DNA of 64,000 nt from Longimicrobiales bacterium (GTDB lineage: Bacteria; Gemmatimonadota; Gemmatimonadetes; Longimicrobiales; Gaopeijiaceae): NCBI GenBank assembly GCA_951813395.1, contig OX638356.1, forward strand, positions 3,174,501 through 3,238,500, given 5' to 3'. Position numbers and translations under genes: made by a program. Positions 25,761 through 34,496 of this stretch are shown here, piece after piece. Every line of letters begins with the position of its first letter. Positions within the stretch are counted from its first letter, which is position 1. The notes under the pieces are model-generated. The model had not been told where the DNA came from and ran no database searches. It worked only from the letters and a program-made list of their open reading frames with translations.

Positions 25761-25838
25761 CTGCCGAAATGGCAGAAAACGAGGCCTGTCGCGGTGCGGA
25801 CTGCCGAAATGGCAGGTTGTCTTCTGCCAAAATGGCAG
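25761..25838. promoter_or_regulatory. Duplicated triple palindrome (CTGCC-N5-GGCAG)
   Basis: Sites at 25761-25775, 25801-25815 and 25824-25838, with the same spacing as copy A (40 and 23 bp). The third site has spacer AAAAT here versus AAAAC in copy A, while all arms remain intact: suggestive of retained function. Confidence 0.7.
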
Positions 25839-25855
25839 GGTCGCGGCGATGTAAA

Positions 25856-28800
25856 TCAAGGTGGAGTCGAGGGCTGGCGCGCCGACCGTAGGGCTCCCAG
25901 CCGCCCGAAACGCAGGAACAGGGCGGGGACGACGACCATGTTGAGGAACGTCGAGGTCAGCAGCCCACCGAGGACCACCACGGCGAGGGGCGCCTGGATC
26001 TCCTTGCCCGGCTCTCCGATTCCGAGCGCCAGGGGGATGAGCGCGAGACCGGCGGTGAGCGCCGTCATGAGGATCGGGGCCAGGCGCTCCATCGAGCCGC
26101 GGCGGATGCTCGCCGCGAGAGAGAGTCCGCCGTCGTACAGATCGCGGTAGCGCGCGACGAGCAGGATGCCGTTGCGCACGGCGATGCCGAAGAGGGTGAT
26201 GAAGCCGACCAGCGTCGCGACGTTGACGGTCCCGCCGATCAGCAGGACCGCGGCAACGCCGCCGGCCAGCGCCAGGGGCAGGTTGACCATGAGCAGCACG
26301 GCCGTGCGCACGCTGCGGAAGGTGCGGAACATGATGAGGAAGATCGCGACGACCGAGAGCAGCGACAGGATGCCGATCCTTCGCGTAGCTTCCTGGCCGC
26401 TCTCGAACTGGCCGCCGTACTGCACGAAGTACTCGGCCGGGAGGGTCACGTCGCGCTCCACACCCGCCTGAAGCTCCTCGACGGCTCCGACCACGTCCCG
26501 TCCTGCGACATTGGCGCTGATCACGATCTTCCGCTGCACGCTTTCGCGGCTGATCGTGTTGGGCCCGCGCCCCGGCACGATGTCGGCGAGTTGGGACAGC
26601 GGCACCGTCGCGCCTGACGGCGTGGTCATGAGGGTGCGGCCGATGGCTTCGGGATCCCCGCGGAAGCGGTCGTCGTAGCGCACGGCGAGTTCGAATGCAC
26701 GCTGGCCCTCGCGCACGAGCGATACCTCTTCGCCCTGGAACGCCACATCCACGGTCTGGGCCAGGGCTGCCGGGGTCACGCCGTACCGGGCCATCGCGCG
26801 GCGGTTCGCCCGGATCTGAAGCTGCGGAACATCGGCCTGCTGCTCGACGGCGAGGTCGACGAGCCCCGGGATGCCGGCGGCGACCGTCTCGATCTGCCCC
26901 GCGATCTGGCGCAGTAGCCGCAGGTCGGGTCCGTAGAGGTTGACCGCTATGGCGGCACGCGTCCCCGAGAGCATGTGGTCGATTCGGTGACCGATGGGCT
27001 GGCCCACCGTGGTATTGGTGCCCGGGAGGCCCTGAAGGTCCGCCCGGAGTTCGGCCATGACATCTGCGAGATCGTGTTGGGCAAGGTCGAGGCGGGCGTC
27101 GATCTCGGAGGCATTGGGTCCCTGGGCGTGCTCGTCGAGTTCGGCGCGGCCGGTGCGGCGGGCGGTCGACACCACCGCAGGATGCGCGAGGAGTTGCCGT
27201 TCCACGCGGGCTCCGATGGCGTCCGACTCGGGCAGGGATGTGCCGGGCAGACTCACCACCGATATCGTCAGCGAGCCCTCCTGAAACTCGGGAAGGAAAG
27301 CGCGTCCGAGCCCCGGAACGAGGGCCAGCGTGGCGGCGAGCAGCAACGCGGTGCCCGCCAGCACGACTCCGGAGCGACGAAGCGACCACTCGAGAATGCC
27401 GCGGTACCCCCGCTCGAGGGCGCGCAGCAGCCACGGCGGGCCCCCCTGGCCCACGGCCCGGCCGCGGGCGAGCAGTGTCCTGCAGAGCGCGGGCGTGACC
27501 GTGACTGCGACGAGGAGCGAGGCGAGGATGCTCGCGATGTAGGCCAGGCCGAGCGGTCGCAGCATGCGTCCTTCGACCCCCGACAGGAAGAAGAGCGGCA
27601 CGAAGACGATCGTGATGATGACCGTCGCGCTGAGGATGGGAGCACGGATCTCGCGGGCGGCGTCGCGGATCACCGCCAGCGTCCCTCTGCGCCACTGTTC
27701 CGGGCGGCGGCTGTTGTCGCGAAGCCGCCGGTGCGCGTTCTCCATGAAGATGATCGCGTCGTCGACCAGCGCCCCGATGGCGATCGCCATGCCTCCCAGC
27801 GTCATCGTGTTGATGGTGCCGCCAAAGGCACGCAACATGATGACCGCCAGGGCGAGCGAGAGCGGAATCGCCAGCACCGAGATCGCCGTCGTGCGCACGT
27901 TCCACAGAAAGAGGAAGAGGATGGCGACCACGAGCAGGGCGCCGTCCCGCAACGAGGTGACCACGTTGTTCACGGCGAGAGCGATGAAGTCGGCCTGTCG
28001 GAAGATGTTCCTCTCGAAGGAGATCCCTTCCGGCAGCGATGGTTCGATCAGGTCGAGTTCGGCGTCGATCCTGCGGGTGACCTCCAGCGTATTGGTGCCC
28101 GGCTGCTTCTGAATCGTCAATATGACGGCGGGCTCCGCGTTTACAGCCGCGGTGCCGAAGCGGACCCTGGGCCCGATGCGCACCTCGGCGAGATCGTTGA
28201 TCAGCACGGGAACCCCGGCGCGGGTCGTCACGACGGTGAGCCCGATCTCCTCGGCATCGCGGACCCGCCCCAGCCCGCGGATCAGGATGTCACCCCCGCC
28301 GGAACGATACAGCCCGCCCGACACATTGCGATTGGATTCCATGGCTGCGGTGAGCACTTCGTCGAGCCCCACGCGGTACGCGAGCAGCCGCTCCGGGTCG
28401 ATCAGCACCTGGTACTGACGGACCTGTCCCCCGATTGCAACGACCTGCGCGACCCCCGGCACGGCGAGCAGCCGGGGCCTGACCACCCAGTCGGCGGCGG
28501 TGCGGGCCTCCATGAGCCCGGTCGGTGGTGCGCTCATCCCGATCAGCAGGATCTCGCCCATGATCGAGGTGACCGGCGCGAGGATGGGAGCACTGACGTC
28601 TTCGGGAAGGCGGGCAGCCACGGACTGCAGCCTCTCGCTGACGGTCTGCCGCGCCTGGAAGATGTCCGTGCCCCAGTCGAAGTCCACCCACACGATGCTG
28701 ATGCCCTGGGCGGAGCTCGAACGCACCCGGCGAACCGCGGTTGCCCCGTTTACCGCGGTTTCGACCGGGAAGGTGACGAGGCTCTCGACCTCCTCCGGGG

Positions 28801-29035
28801 CAAGGCCGTGTGCATCGGTCAGTACGGTGACCGTGGGGGCGGTAAGGTCGGGGAAGACATCGACCGGGAGCGTCGCGGCGACCCAGCCGCCGCCGGCCAG
28901 CGCAAATGCGGCGACGCACACCGTGAAGAAGGGATGTTCCAGGGAGGCGCGGACAAGGAGATCGAGGATGCCGGTCCGGCCGCGGACTCCCTTTGTCTCC
29001 GCCTCCTGCACCGGAGCGCTAGTGCGGGTGCCCAT
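25856..29035 (-). CDS. RND efflux permease, CusA/CzcA (heavy-metal) type
   Basis: 1059 residues. It is the inner-membrane proton-driven pump of a tripartite efflux system. First membrane helix near residues 32-55, then LPVDVFPDLTAPTVTVLTDA and LAPEEVESLVTFPVETAVNG, which are diagnostic of the CusA/CzcA branch. GALVDDAIIFMENAHRRLRD is the conserved TM4 region with acidic proton-relay residues, and the second half mirrors the first. The last residues, ALRSARQPSTPP, and the stop codon are encoded by repeat copy B, so the natural C-terminus has been replaced. The core fold ends before this, at VVVPALFLRFGRLG, so function is probably kept. It overlaps the adaptor gene by 17 nt. Confidence 0.93.
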   Translation of the reverse strand: MGTRTSAPVQEAETKGVRGRTGILDLLVRASLEHPFFTVCVAAFALAGGGWVAATLPVDVFPDLTAPTVTVLTDAHGLAPEEVESLVTFPVETAVNGATAVRRVRSSSAQGISIVWVDFDWGTDIFQARQTVSERLQSVAARLPEDVSAPILAPVTSIMGEILLIGMSAPPTGLMEARTAADWVVRPRLLAVPGVAQVVAIGGQVRQYQVLIDPERLLAYRVGLDEVLTAAMESNRNVSGGLYRSGGGDILIRGLGRVRDAEEIGLTVVTTRAGVPVLINDLAEVRIGPRVRFGTAAVNAEPAVILTIQKQPGTNTLEVTRRIDAELDLIEPSLPEGISFERNIFRQADFIALAVNNVVTSLRDGALLVVAILFLFLWNVRTTAISVLAIPLSLALAVIMLRAFGGTINTMTLGGMAIAIGALVDDAIIFMENAHRRLRDNSRRPEQWRRGTLAVIRDAAREIRAPILSATVIITIVFVPLFFLSGVEGRMLRPLGLAYIASILASLLVAVTVTPALCRTLLARGRAVGQGGPPWLLRALERGYRGILEWSLRRSGVVLAGTALLLAATLALVPGLGRAFLPEFQEGSLTISVVSLPGTSLPESDAIGARVERQLLAHPAVVSTARRTGRAELDEHAQGPNASEIDARLDLAQHDLADVMAELRADLQGLPGTNTTVGQPIGHRIDHMLSGTRAAIAVNLYGPDLRLLRQIAGQIETVAAGIPGLVDLAVEQQADVPQLQIRANRRAMARYGVTPAALAQTVDVAFQGEEVSLVREGQRAFELAVRYDDRFRGDPEAIGRTLMTTPSGATVPLSQLADIVPGRGPNTISRESVQRKIVISANVAGRDVVGAVEELQAGVERDVTLPAEYFVQYGGQFESGQEATRRIGILSLLSVVAIFLIMFRTFRSVRTAVLLMVNLPLALAGGVAAVLLIGGTVNVATLVGFITLFGIAVRNGILLVARYRDLYDGGLSLAASIRRGSMERLAPILMTALTAGLALIPLALGIGEPGKEIQAPLAVVVLGGLLTSTFLNMVVVPALFLRFGRLGALRSARQPSTPP

Positions 29036-30545
29036 GGTCGGCGATCTCGGCGTCGCCGAGCGAGGCCAGCCTTACCTGGTAGGCGCCTGTGGTCACGACG
29101 TGTTCGCCGCTGTCGATCCCGGCGTTGACGATAGTCCACGATCCGTCGGAGGGTCCGAGTTGCACGACGCGCCGCTGGAAGGATTCGCCCCCGAGCTGCA
29201 CATACACCACTGCGAGCCCGTCTTCCTCCTGAACCGCCGCGGCGGGCACGGCCACCGCCTCGACCGGCTCCGCGACCTGGACGTGCCCGAAGGCAAGCAT
29301 CCCGACCTTCAGTGCGCGGTCGGGGTTCGGCACTTCGAAGCGGACGGGCAAAGTGCGGCTATTCGGGTCGATCACGGTGCCGATGGAAACGACGCGGTCC
29401 GCCGTGTAAACGCGGGGCGTGCCCTCGACCGTGAACCAGGCGCTGCTGGCGTCGCCGACAGCGCCAGCATGGCTGGCCGGTACCCGTGCGACGAACCACA
29501 GCGTGGCCGGGTTGACCACGGTGAACGCATGCGTGCCTGCCTCGACGTGCTGGCCCGAGGCGACGTGGCGCTCGGAGACGACGCCATCGATCGGGCTGCG
29601 CAGCTGGTAGAGGTCGGGGTCCGAGCCCGCTTCCTCGTCGCCTGGGCGCACGCCGCCAATGGCTTCGAAAGCGGCCGCCGCAACCTCGAGTTCGTGCCGG
29701 GCGTGCTCAAGCCGCCGCTCGGCGATGGCGCCGGCCGCGAACAGGCGCTCGGCCCGGCCCGCGTCGCGCTCGGCGGCCACCACGTCGGCGCGCATGCGAG
29801 CATAGGAGTTGTCCAGGCTGGTGGGCGCGATCAGCGCCAGTGTCTGTCCGGCTTCGACCCGGTCCCCGGGTGCCGGGGAAGGGCCGCCCGCCACCATCAC
29901 TCCCGCGACCAGGGTCGAGACGTGCGCCAGCCCGCTTCCGGGAGCGACGATCTCTCCCGCCACCGGGATCGTGCGCGGAATCTCACGGCGTTCGGCAACA
30001 GCGACCCCAAAGGGCATCGACCACTGCTGTTCCTTCAGGAGCGCGATAATCCCGGACGGCGGCTCTGCCACATCGTGCGGCAGGGCGTCCTCACTCTCGA
30101 AGACCTGAAGCTGCCCGATGGGGATCGCGTGCTCGGCGCCGCCCGCGGCCAGGGTCATGTCGGCTTGCCAGGTGCCGCTCGCGGTGAGCGTCGGGGTCGC
30201 GGTGTAGACTCCGGGCCGGGCGGGCGCGGGCATCGCGATCTCTTCCCTGGCGCCACCGGGTCCGCGAAGCAGCAACGTCAGACTGCCCTCCCTGACGGGC
30301 TGCCAGTCCTCGAGCCAGGTCAGGTGTATCGCCCAGACGTCGCTGGGCACATCCCGCACATGGGGGGGATACTCGACAAAGAGTTCGAGCGCGTCGGTCC
30401 TGTGGGTGACCACCCCGCCGCCGGCGTGGGGATGGTCGGCTTCAACCGCGGCGTCGGACGAAGGTTGCGCGCACCCGCCTGCACAGAGCGCCCCCACCAG
30501 GAGGGGTACCCATCTGCAACATGGTCTAACGTCCCGATGCTTCAT
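29019..30545 (-). CDS. RND periplasmic adaptor (membrane fusion) lipoprotein
   Basis: 508 residues with a lipoprotein signal (LCAGGC). It links the RND permease to the TolC channel. Before the usual adaptor domains there is an extra ~110-residue beta-sandwich (ALELFVEYPPHVRDVPSDVW to AIPIGQLQVFES) resembling a YtkA/FixH-like module. Then the lipoyl/hairpin region (VAGEIVAPGSGLAHVSTLVA; DLYQLRSPIDGVVSERHV) and the beta-barrel and proximal domains (NPDRALKVGMLAFGHV). Histidine-rich ends (DHPHAGGG, DHGHPH) fit a metal-related role but do not prove it. The start overlaps the TolC stop (ATGA) and the end overlaps the permease start. Confidence 0.92.
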   Translation of the reverse strand: MKHRDVRPCCRWVPLLVGALCAGGCAQPSSDAAVEADHPHAGGGVVTHRTDALELFVEYPPHVRDVPSDVWAIHLTWLEDWQPVREGSLTLLLRGPGGAREEIAMPAPARPGVYTATPTLTASGTWQADMTLAAGGAEHAIPIGQLQVFESEDALPHDVAEPPSGIIALLKEQQWSMPFGVAVAERREIPRTIPVAGEIVAPGSGLAHVSTLVAGVMVAGGPSPAPGDRVEAGQTLALIAPTSLDNSYARMRADVVAAERDAGRAERLFAAGAIAERRLEHARHELEVAAAAFEAIGGVRPGDEEAGSDPDLYQLRSPIDGVVSERHVASGQHVEAGTHAFTVVNPATLWFVARVPASHAGAVGDASSAWFTVEGTPRVYTADRVVSIGTVIDPNSRTLPVRFEVPNPDRALKVGMLAFGHVQVAEPVEAVAVPAAAVQEEDGLAVVYVQLGGESFQRRVVQLGPSDGSWTIVNAGIDSGEHVVTTGAYQVRLASLGDAEIADHGHPH

Positions 30546-31807
30546 CGTTCGTCCGCCGGCTCCCGCCCCATCGCACGGACGAGGTCGTAGTATGCGATCC
30601 AGGTGGCTGATTGCAGAGATAGCGCGCTCAAGCGGGCGTCCCGGAAGGCTCCAGCCGCGTCGAGGAGTTCCAGAGGGGTCATTTCATCCTCCGTGTAGGC
30701 GGTCTGTGCCGTGGCCAGAAGAGCTTCCGCCTCCAGGAGCATGACGTCGCCCGCCAGTTCCAGGCGGTTGCGCATGGAAGTGTAGCGGTCCGAGGCATCG
30801 CGAAGGTCGATCTCCGCCAACCTCCTGGTAAGGTCGAGCCGATATGCGGCGGTGGACTCTCGCGCGGAGGCTCCCTGACGCGTTCCAGCGCCCTGGTCAA
30901 AGACGGGAAGGGGAAGGCTCACCGTTACGGCGGCACCCGAAAATCCGTCGGCCTGATCCTTGTAACCGAGGGTCAGCGTGGGATCCGGCACCCACTCGGT
31001 AGCCGAGACCCGGGAACGGGCCCTGGCGGCGTCGAGATCCTTCGTCGCGGCCTCCATGTCCGGCCGCTGGGCGAGCGCTTCCAGTGCTGCCGGTGTGGTC
31101 ACAGCCGGCGGCAACCCGGCACGCCCCGCCCCGCCAGGTGGCTCCGACGGCCCGACCTCGTGGTCGTCGGCCCCGGGAGAAATCAGTCCGGCAAGCGCCC
31201 TGCGCGCTGCCCGGGCCCGTAGCGCCGCTCCCTCCAACTCCTGCTCCGACCGGATGCGCTCGAGCCGCACGCGACGGGCCTCGTAGGCAGAGATGTCCCC
31301 TTCCTCAAGTCTTCGTTCGGCGCCGTCGGCGACGGTTCGAAGCACCAACGCGGCCCGGCTCATGGTTTGTTGGGCTTCCTCGGCCAGCCACGCCCGCACG
31401 TATGCCTCGCGCACTTCGTATGCAAGGCGCAACGAGTCCGCCCGCAGGCGAGCTGTCGCCGCGTCGACGGTGTGGACGGCCGCCCGGGCCCGTGCAGTCG
31501 TGCGTCCCGGCCACTCGACTCGCTGAACGAGACCGGCCGTGGTTTCCCAATAGTCCTCGCCGGAGTGCCCGAGATCCTCCCGCACCAGCGAAAACGCGGG
31601 GTTTGCGTATGCACGAAGCTGTCGGGCCATTCCGGCGGCCTCGCTCCACTCGGAGCGCGCGATCCGCAACTCCAGGCTGCTTTCCGCGAAGGCCTGGAGC
31701 GCCTCCGCCAGCGTGACGCGCTGGATGCTGTCTTGCGCATTCGAGCCTCGGCACGGGATCAATACAACTCCGACAAGCAGAATCACCGCTGACCGTCTCG
31801 CGTGCAT
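30542..31807 (-). CDS. TolC-family outer-membrane efflux channel
   Basis: 421 residues from the ATG at 31807, chosen for AGGAGGG upstream and the signal peptide that follows (SAVILLVGVVLIPCRGSNAQ). It is made of long amphipathic helices with duplicated outer-membrane-factor repeats (VTLAEALQAFAESSLELRIA; TPAALEALAQRPDMEAATKD; PDPTLTLGYKDQADGFSGAA). It provides the outer-membrane exit duct and is first gene of the three-gene efflux operon. Upstream, at 31834-31851, is the imperfect inverted repeat TCCCA-N8-TGGGA, a possible operator. No metal-responsive regulator is adjacent. Confidence 0.92.
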   Translation of the reverse strand: MHARRSAVILLVGVVLIPCRGSNAQDSIQRVTLAEALQAFAESSLELRIARSEWSEAAGMARQLRAYANPAFSLVREDLGHSGEDYWETTAGLVQRVEWPGRTTARARAAVHTVDAATARLRADSLRLAYEVREAYVRAWLAEEAQQTMSRAALVLRTVADGAERRLEEGDISAYEARRVRLERIRSEQELEGAALRARAARRALAGLISPGADDHEVGPSEPPGGAGRAGLPPAVTTPAALEALAQRPDMEAATKDLDAARARSRVSATEWVPDPTLTLGYKDQADGFSGAAVTVSLPLPVFDQGAGTRQGASARESTAAYRLDLTRRLAEIDLRDASDRYTSMRNRLELAGDVMLLEAEALLATAQTAYTEDEMTPLELLDAAGAFRDARLSALSLQSATWIAYYDLVRAMGREPADER

Positions 31808-31910
31808 GGACCCTCCTGGAATCATCCGAGGCTTCCCAATGTAGTATGGGACATGTAGCAGGACAGGAGCCGCTGTGGCGATTGCCACCGCGCTGCCCGG
31901 ATCGGCGCGA

Positions 31911-33302
31911 CTACCGGGTATAGATGAGCAGCACCCCGCCGGCACCGCGGGTTCCGTAAAGGAGACCTGCCTCAATAGGCGTGATGAACTGTATCCTGCG
32001 CACGTCCCGCGGATTGATGTGTTGGAGGAACATGTGAGGATACGAGACGATCGCGTCGTTGACCAGGACAAGGACCATGTTGCAGGAGTTGGGATTGCTG
32101 CTACCCGTGCTTCTTAGCATCTCAATACACAATGCCTCCGCTTCCACACCCGTGGGGCCGGTCATCCTGGTTTCAGAGACCAACAGCCCCGGCATGCGGG
32201 CCTGCCGCGCGAACCCGGCGAAGTCCAGGACCCGATCTGCAATCGAGTCCACCTGGGCTTCCGTCAGACCCGAAAAACGGGTTCCCGGCGTTGTGAAAAC
32301 CGGCTCCTTCCGGCGCCCGACGACTACCAGCGGGTCCAGGGCAATGGCTTCGGTGGCGAGCGCAATCTCCAGACCAAGGGCTTCGTTGCTGAAGACGGTC
32401 AGGGAATCGACGCGCGGGGCGTACCCCAGCACGATGGTTTCGATGATCTGTTTGCCTGGCGGTACCTCGGTGAAACCGAACACTCCGGTCGAATTCGTCA
32501 GCTGGGAGTGCCCTGATCCGACCAATTGAACGTGCGCTCCCTCGATCGGCTCTCTCGTAGCGTAATCGAACACGGAGCCGGTGATGGTCACGGGATGCGA
32601 GATGTCCATCGCGAAATCCAGAATGTGTGAACCCGGGTCCGCCACCGGCACGGGCGTCCCGTTGTTGTTGCCGAACGCAACCGTGACCGTGAGTGGCACC
32701 GTTGGGTCGAGATTGCAGAGCCGGAACTCACCCGAAGCCTCCGTTCTGACTTCGCGCGTCACCTGCCTCCTCCGCAGGATGCCCGTGCGGCTGCCCAGAG
32801 CTCTCACCGTCGCACGCGGCAGCGGGACACCGGTCAGGGCGTCGGTCACAATGCCCCCGATGGAAGTCGGGCCTTCTCCGGGCTCCGCCGAACACCAGGC
32901 TGCCAGGATCGTGGACCGGGAAGGGGTGGCAAGCATCACATGCGAAACGGAATCACTGTCCACCAACACCCTGGCCGGTGTCATCGCAACACCCAGCGTT
33001 CCCAGACGCTGGTGAAAGAACACCACGGTACGCTCGCCCTCCGGCACACCGTCGATCCTGAAGCGCCCTTGCTCGTTCGACTCGGCGACCAGCGTGGTCC
33101 CGAGCACGGCCACTCGGGCGTTTGCCAGCGGAGCCGAGACAGTGCTATCGAAGACGGAACCCAGGATGCTGCCGGTCGTCCCCCCGATGTCCTGGCCTGA
33201 TACCGAACTCCCGGGCGCACCCATGGAACCGGCGGCCAGAAGGATGCTCATGGCAAGACATCGAGTGTCGTTGCAGAGCACATTCGCGATCAATATGAAC
33301 AT
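31911..33302 (-). CDS. Exported regulatory-like domains with TonB plug-like C-terminus, no barrel
   Basis: 463 residues with a hydrophobic N-terminal signal; the ATG at 33302 has AGGGG upstream. Three beta-sandwich regulatory-like domains: GSILGSVFDSTVSAPLANAR, GGIVTDALTGVPLPRATVRA and TGSVFDYATREPIEGAHVQL. The last ~130 residues resemble a TonB plug end: ALDPLVVVGRRKEP, then VLVNDAIVSYPHMFLQHINP and RRIQFITPIEAGLLYGTRGA. The protein stops at GGVLLIYTR where a receptor barrel would begin. This 'plug without barrel' layout occurs as a family in such genomes; it may bind ligands or partners. It lies 103 nt upstream of the efflux operon. Confidence 0.75.
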   Translation of the reverse strand: MFILIANVLCNDTRCLAMSILLAAGSMGAPGSSVSGQDIGGTTGSILGSVFDSTVSAPLANARVAVLGTTLVAESNEQGRFRIDGVPEGERTVVFFHQRLGTLGVAMTPARVLVDSDSVSHVMLATPSRSTILAAWCSAEPGEGPTSIGGIVTDALTGVPLPRATVRALGSRTGILRRRQVTREVRTEASGEFRLCNLDPTVPLTVTVAFGNNNGTPVPVADPGSHILDFAMDISHPVTITGSVFDYATREPIEGAHVQLVGSGHSQLTNSTGVFGFTEVPPGKQIIETIVLGYAPRVDSLTVFSNEALGLEIALATEAIALDPLVVVGRRKEPVFTTPGTRFSGLTEAQVDSIADRVLDFAGFARQARMPGLLVSETRMTGPTGVEAEALCIEMLRSTGSSNPNSCNMVLVLVNDAIVSYPHMFLQHINPRDVRRIQFITPIEAGLLYGTRGAGGVLLIYTR

Positions 33303-33445
33303 TGGTGCCCCTGATTCGACCTCCTGGTCAGCCCGATCAACATGGCTTGCCCCTCAGTGCAATGCCAGTTCTTTCCCTGTGGAGGCGGGCGTCTTCGCCG
33401 GGACGCGCCCCACCGTCTGGCAAGCCGCAACGAGTGCTCGCACGG

Positions 33446-34018
33446 TCAGGGTCGGTCCGTACCGGCCGGCACCCGTCCGATCTGGTCGGGACGACCGAGC
33501 AGATGACGCCTCTCCTCCTCTGACAGGCCGACCTCCACAAGCTCCTCCCCAGCCTCAAGCAGCTCCCTGTCGTTTGCCTTCCGAGCGAGCGTGAGCGATC
33601 CGGCTGCCGACGCCGCGCCCAGCAACATGGCTGCGCCAAGCTTGAGCGCTACGAGTCCGGGGCCCCACATCATCAAGGCCGAAGCCAGTCCGCCGAGCGT
33701 GATGCCGCCCACCGCCCCCCAGCTGGCGAATCGCGGCAGTGACAGTTGGTCGAATCGGCGGCGGCCTTCAATCAGGGTCAAAACACCAGAGAAGAGGCTT
33801 CCGCCCACGAAGCCGAGGGCAGCAAACGTCAGAGTATTGCCCTGGACGACCGACCACAGCCCGATTCCCGCCGGTACGACACCTGACGTGCCGATTACCA
33901 GTCCGACGACCGCACCAACAGGGGCCCACCCAGCAGCCCAGGTAAGCCCCAGGCCGATTGCCCCGCGAAGCCGCTTTAATCGCCCCCGGACCGCGTCCCG
34001 CAACCTCTCGAATGCCAT
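33446..34018 (-). CDS. Small multi-pass membrane protein
   Basis: 190 residues from the ATG at 34018 (GGGAG upstream; an earlier in-frame start at 34033 adds five residues). A basic start (MAFERLRDAVRGRLKRLRGA) is followed by about four hydrophobic segments (WAAGWAPVGAVVGLVIGTSG; LTFAALGFVGGSLFSGVLTL; GAVGGITLGGLASALMMWG; ALKLGAAMLLGAASAAGSLT) and a charged soluble tail (LLEAGEELVEVGLSEEERRH). No family recognised. It is co-oriented with the neighbouring ArsR/VOC pair but separated from it by 82 nt. Confidence 0.65.
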   Translation of the reverse strand: MAFERLRDAVRGRLKRLRGAIGLGLTWAAGWAPVGAVVGLVIGTSGVVPAGIGLWSVVQGNTLTFAALGFVGGSLFSGVLTLIEGRRRFDQLSLPRFASWGAVGGITLGGLASALMMWGPGLVALKLGAAMLLGAASAAGSLTLARKANDRELLEAGEELVEVGLSEEERRHLLGRPDQIGRVPAGTDRP

Positions 34019-34100
34019 GACGTGTTCTCCCAACCGACGCTCCCTACGCGACTTTGACGCTTCCCGTTTCGCGAGCGTCGACGGGGGCCGTTGCGAATCG

Positions 34101-34496
34101 TCACGGCTGAGCCTTCTCCTCCATGATCTGGATCAGGTTGCCGCATGTATCGTCAAAGACCGCGGTCACGACAGTCCCGAGGTCCGTTGGCGGCTGTACG
34201 AATCGCACGCCCATTGCCAGGAGACGCTCGTACTCGGCTTCGACATCGTCGACCGCGAAGGCGGTATAGGGGATCCCGTCCTCCACCAGCGCCTTCCTGA
34301 ACGGAACGACTGCGGGGTGCCCAGCAGGCTCCAGCACCAACTGCGTCCCCTCCGGCGCTTCCTCGGACACGAGGGTGATCCAGGAGTGCTCTCCCAGAGG
34401 GATGTTGTGCTTCACGCGGAAGCCAAGGGTTTCCGTGTAGAAACGAAGTGCCTTCTGCTGGTCGTCTACGACGACACCGCTCAGGTGAATCCTCAT
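34101..34496 (-). CDS. VOC-family (glyoxalase/bleomycin-resistance fold) protein
   Basis: 131 residues. It has the paired beta-alpha-beta-beta-beta layout of vicinal-oxygen-chelate proteins: MRIHLSGVVVDDQQKALRFY, TETLGFRVKHNIP, then AFAVDDVEAEYERLLAMGVR and VFDDTCGNLIQIMEE. The final glutamate in IQIMEE and the first histidine near the start are candidate metal ligands. The start codon overlaps the stop of the ArsR gene (ATGA at 34493-34496), so the two are translationally coupled. Such pairs often handle a toxic electrophile or antibiotic, but the substrate here is unknown. Confidence 0.87.
   Translation of the reverse strand: MRIHLSGVVVDDQQKALRFYTETLGFRVKHNIPLGEHSWITLVSEEAPEGTQLVLEPAGHPAVVPFRKALVEDGIPYTAFAVDDVEAEYERLLAMGVRFVQPPTDLGTVVTAVFDDTCGNLIQIMEEKAQP

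Larger units (their letters stand above)
25593..25893. repeat. ~301-bp direct repeat, copy B
   Basis: Second copy of the segment at 17648-17949, same orientation. It contains the first 27 codons of hsp20, its leader, promoter and palindromes. Its right edge lies inside the end of the RND permease gene and supplies that protein's last residues and stop codon. Its left edge is the chimeric junction with the DsbA-like tail. Confidence 0.9.

Noticed and set aside
25674-27905. Long minus-strand open frame running from inside the RND gene into the chimeric hsp20/oxidoreductase ORF
   Set aside because: The upstream part is an out-of-frame shadow of the RND permease (Arg-rich); only the last 47 codons are real.
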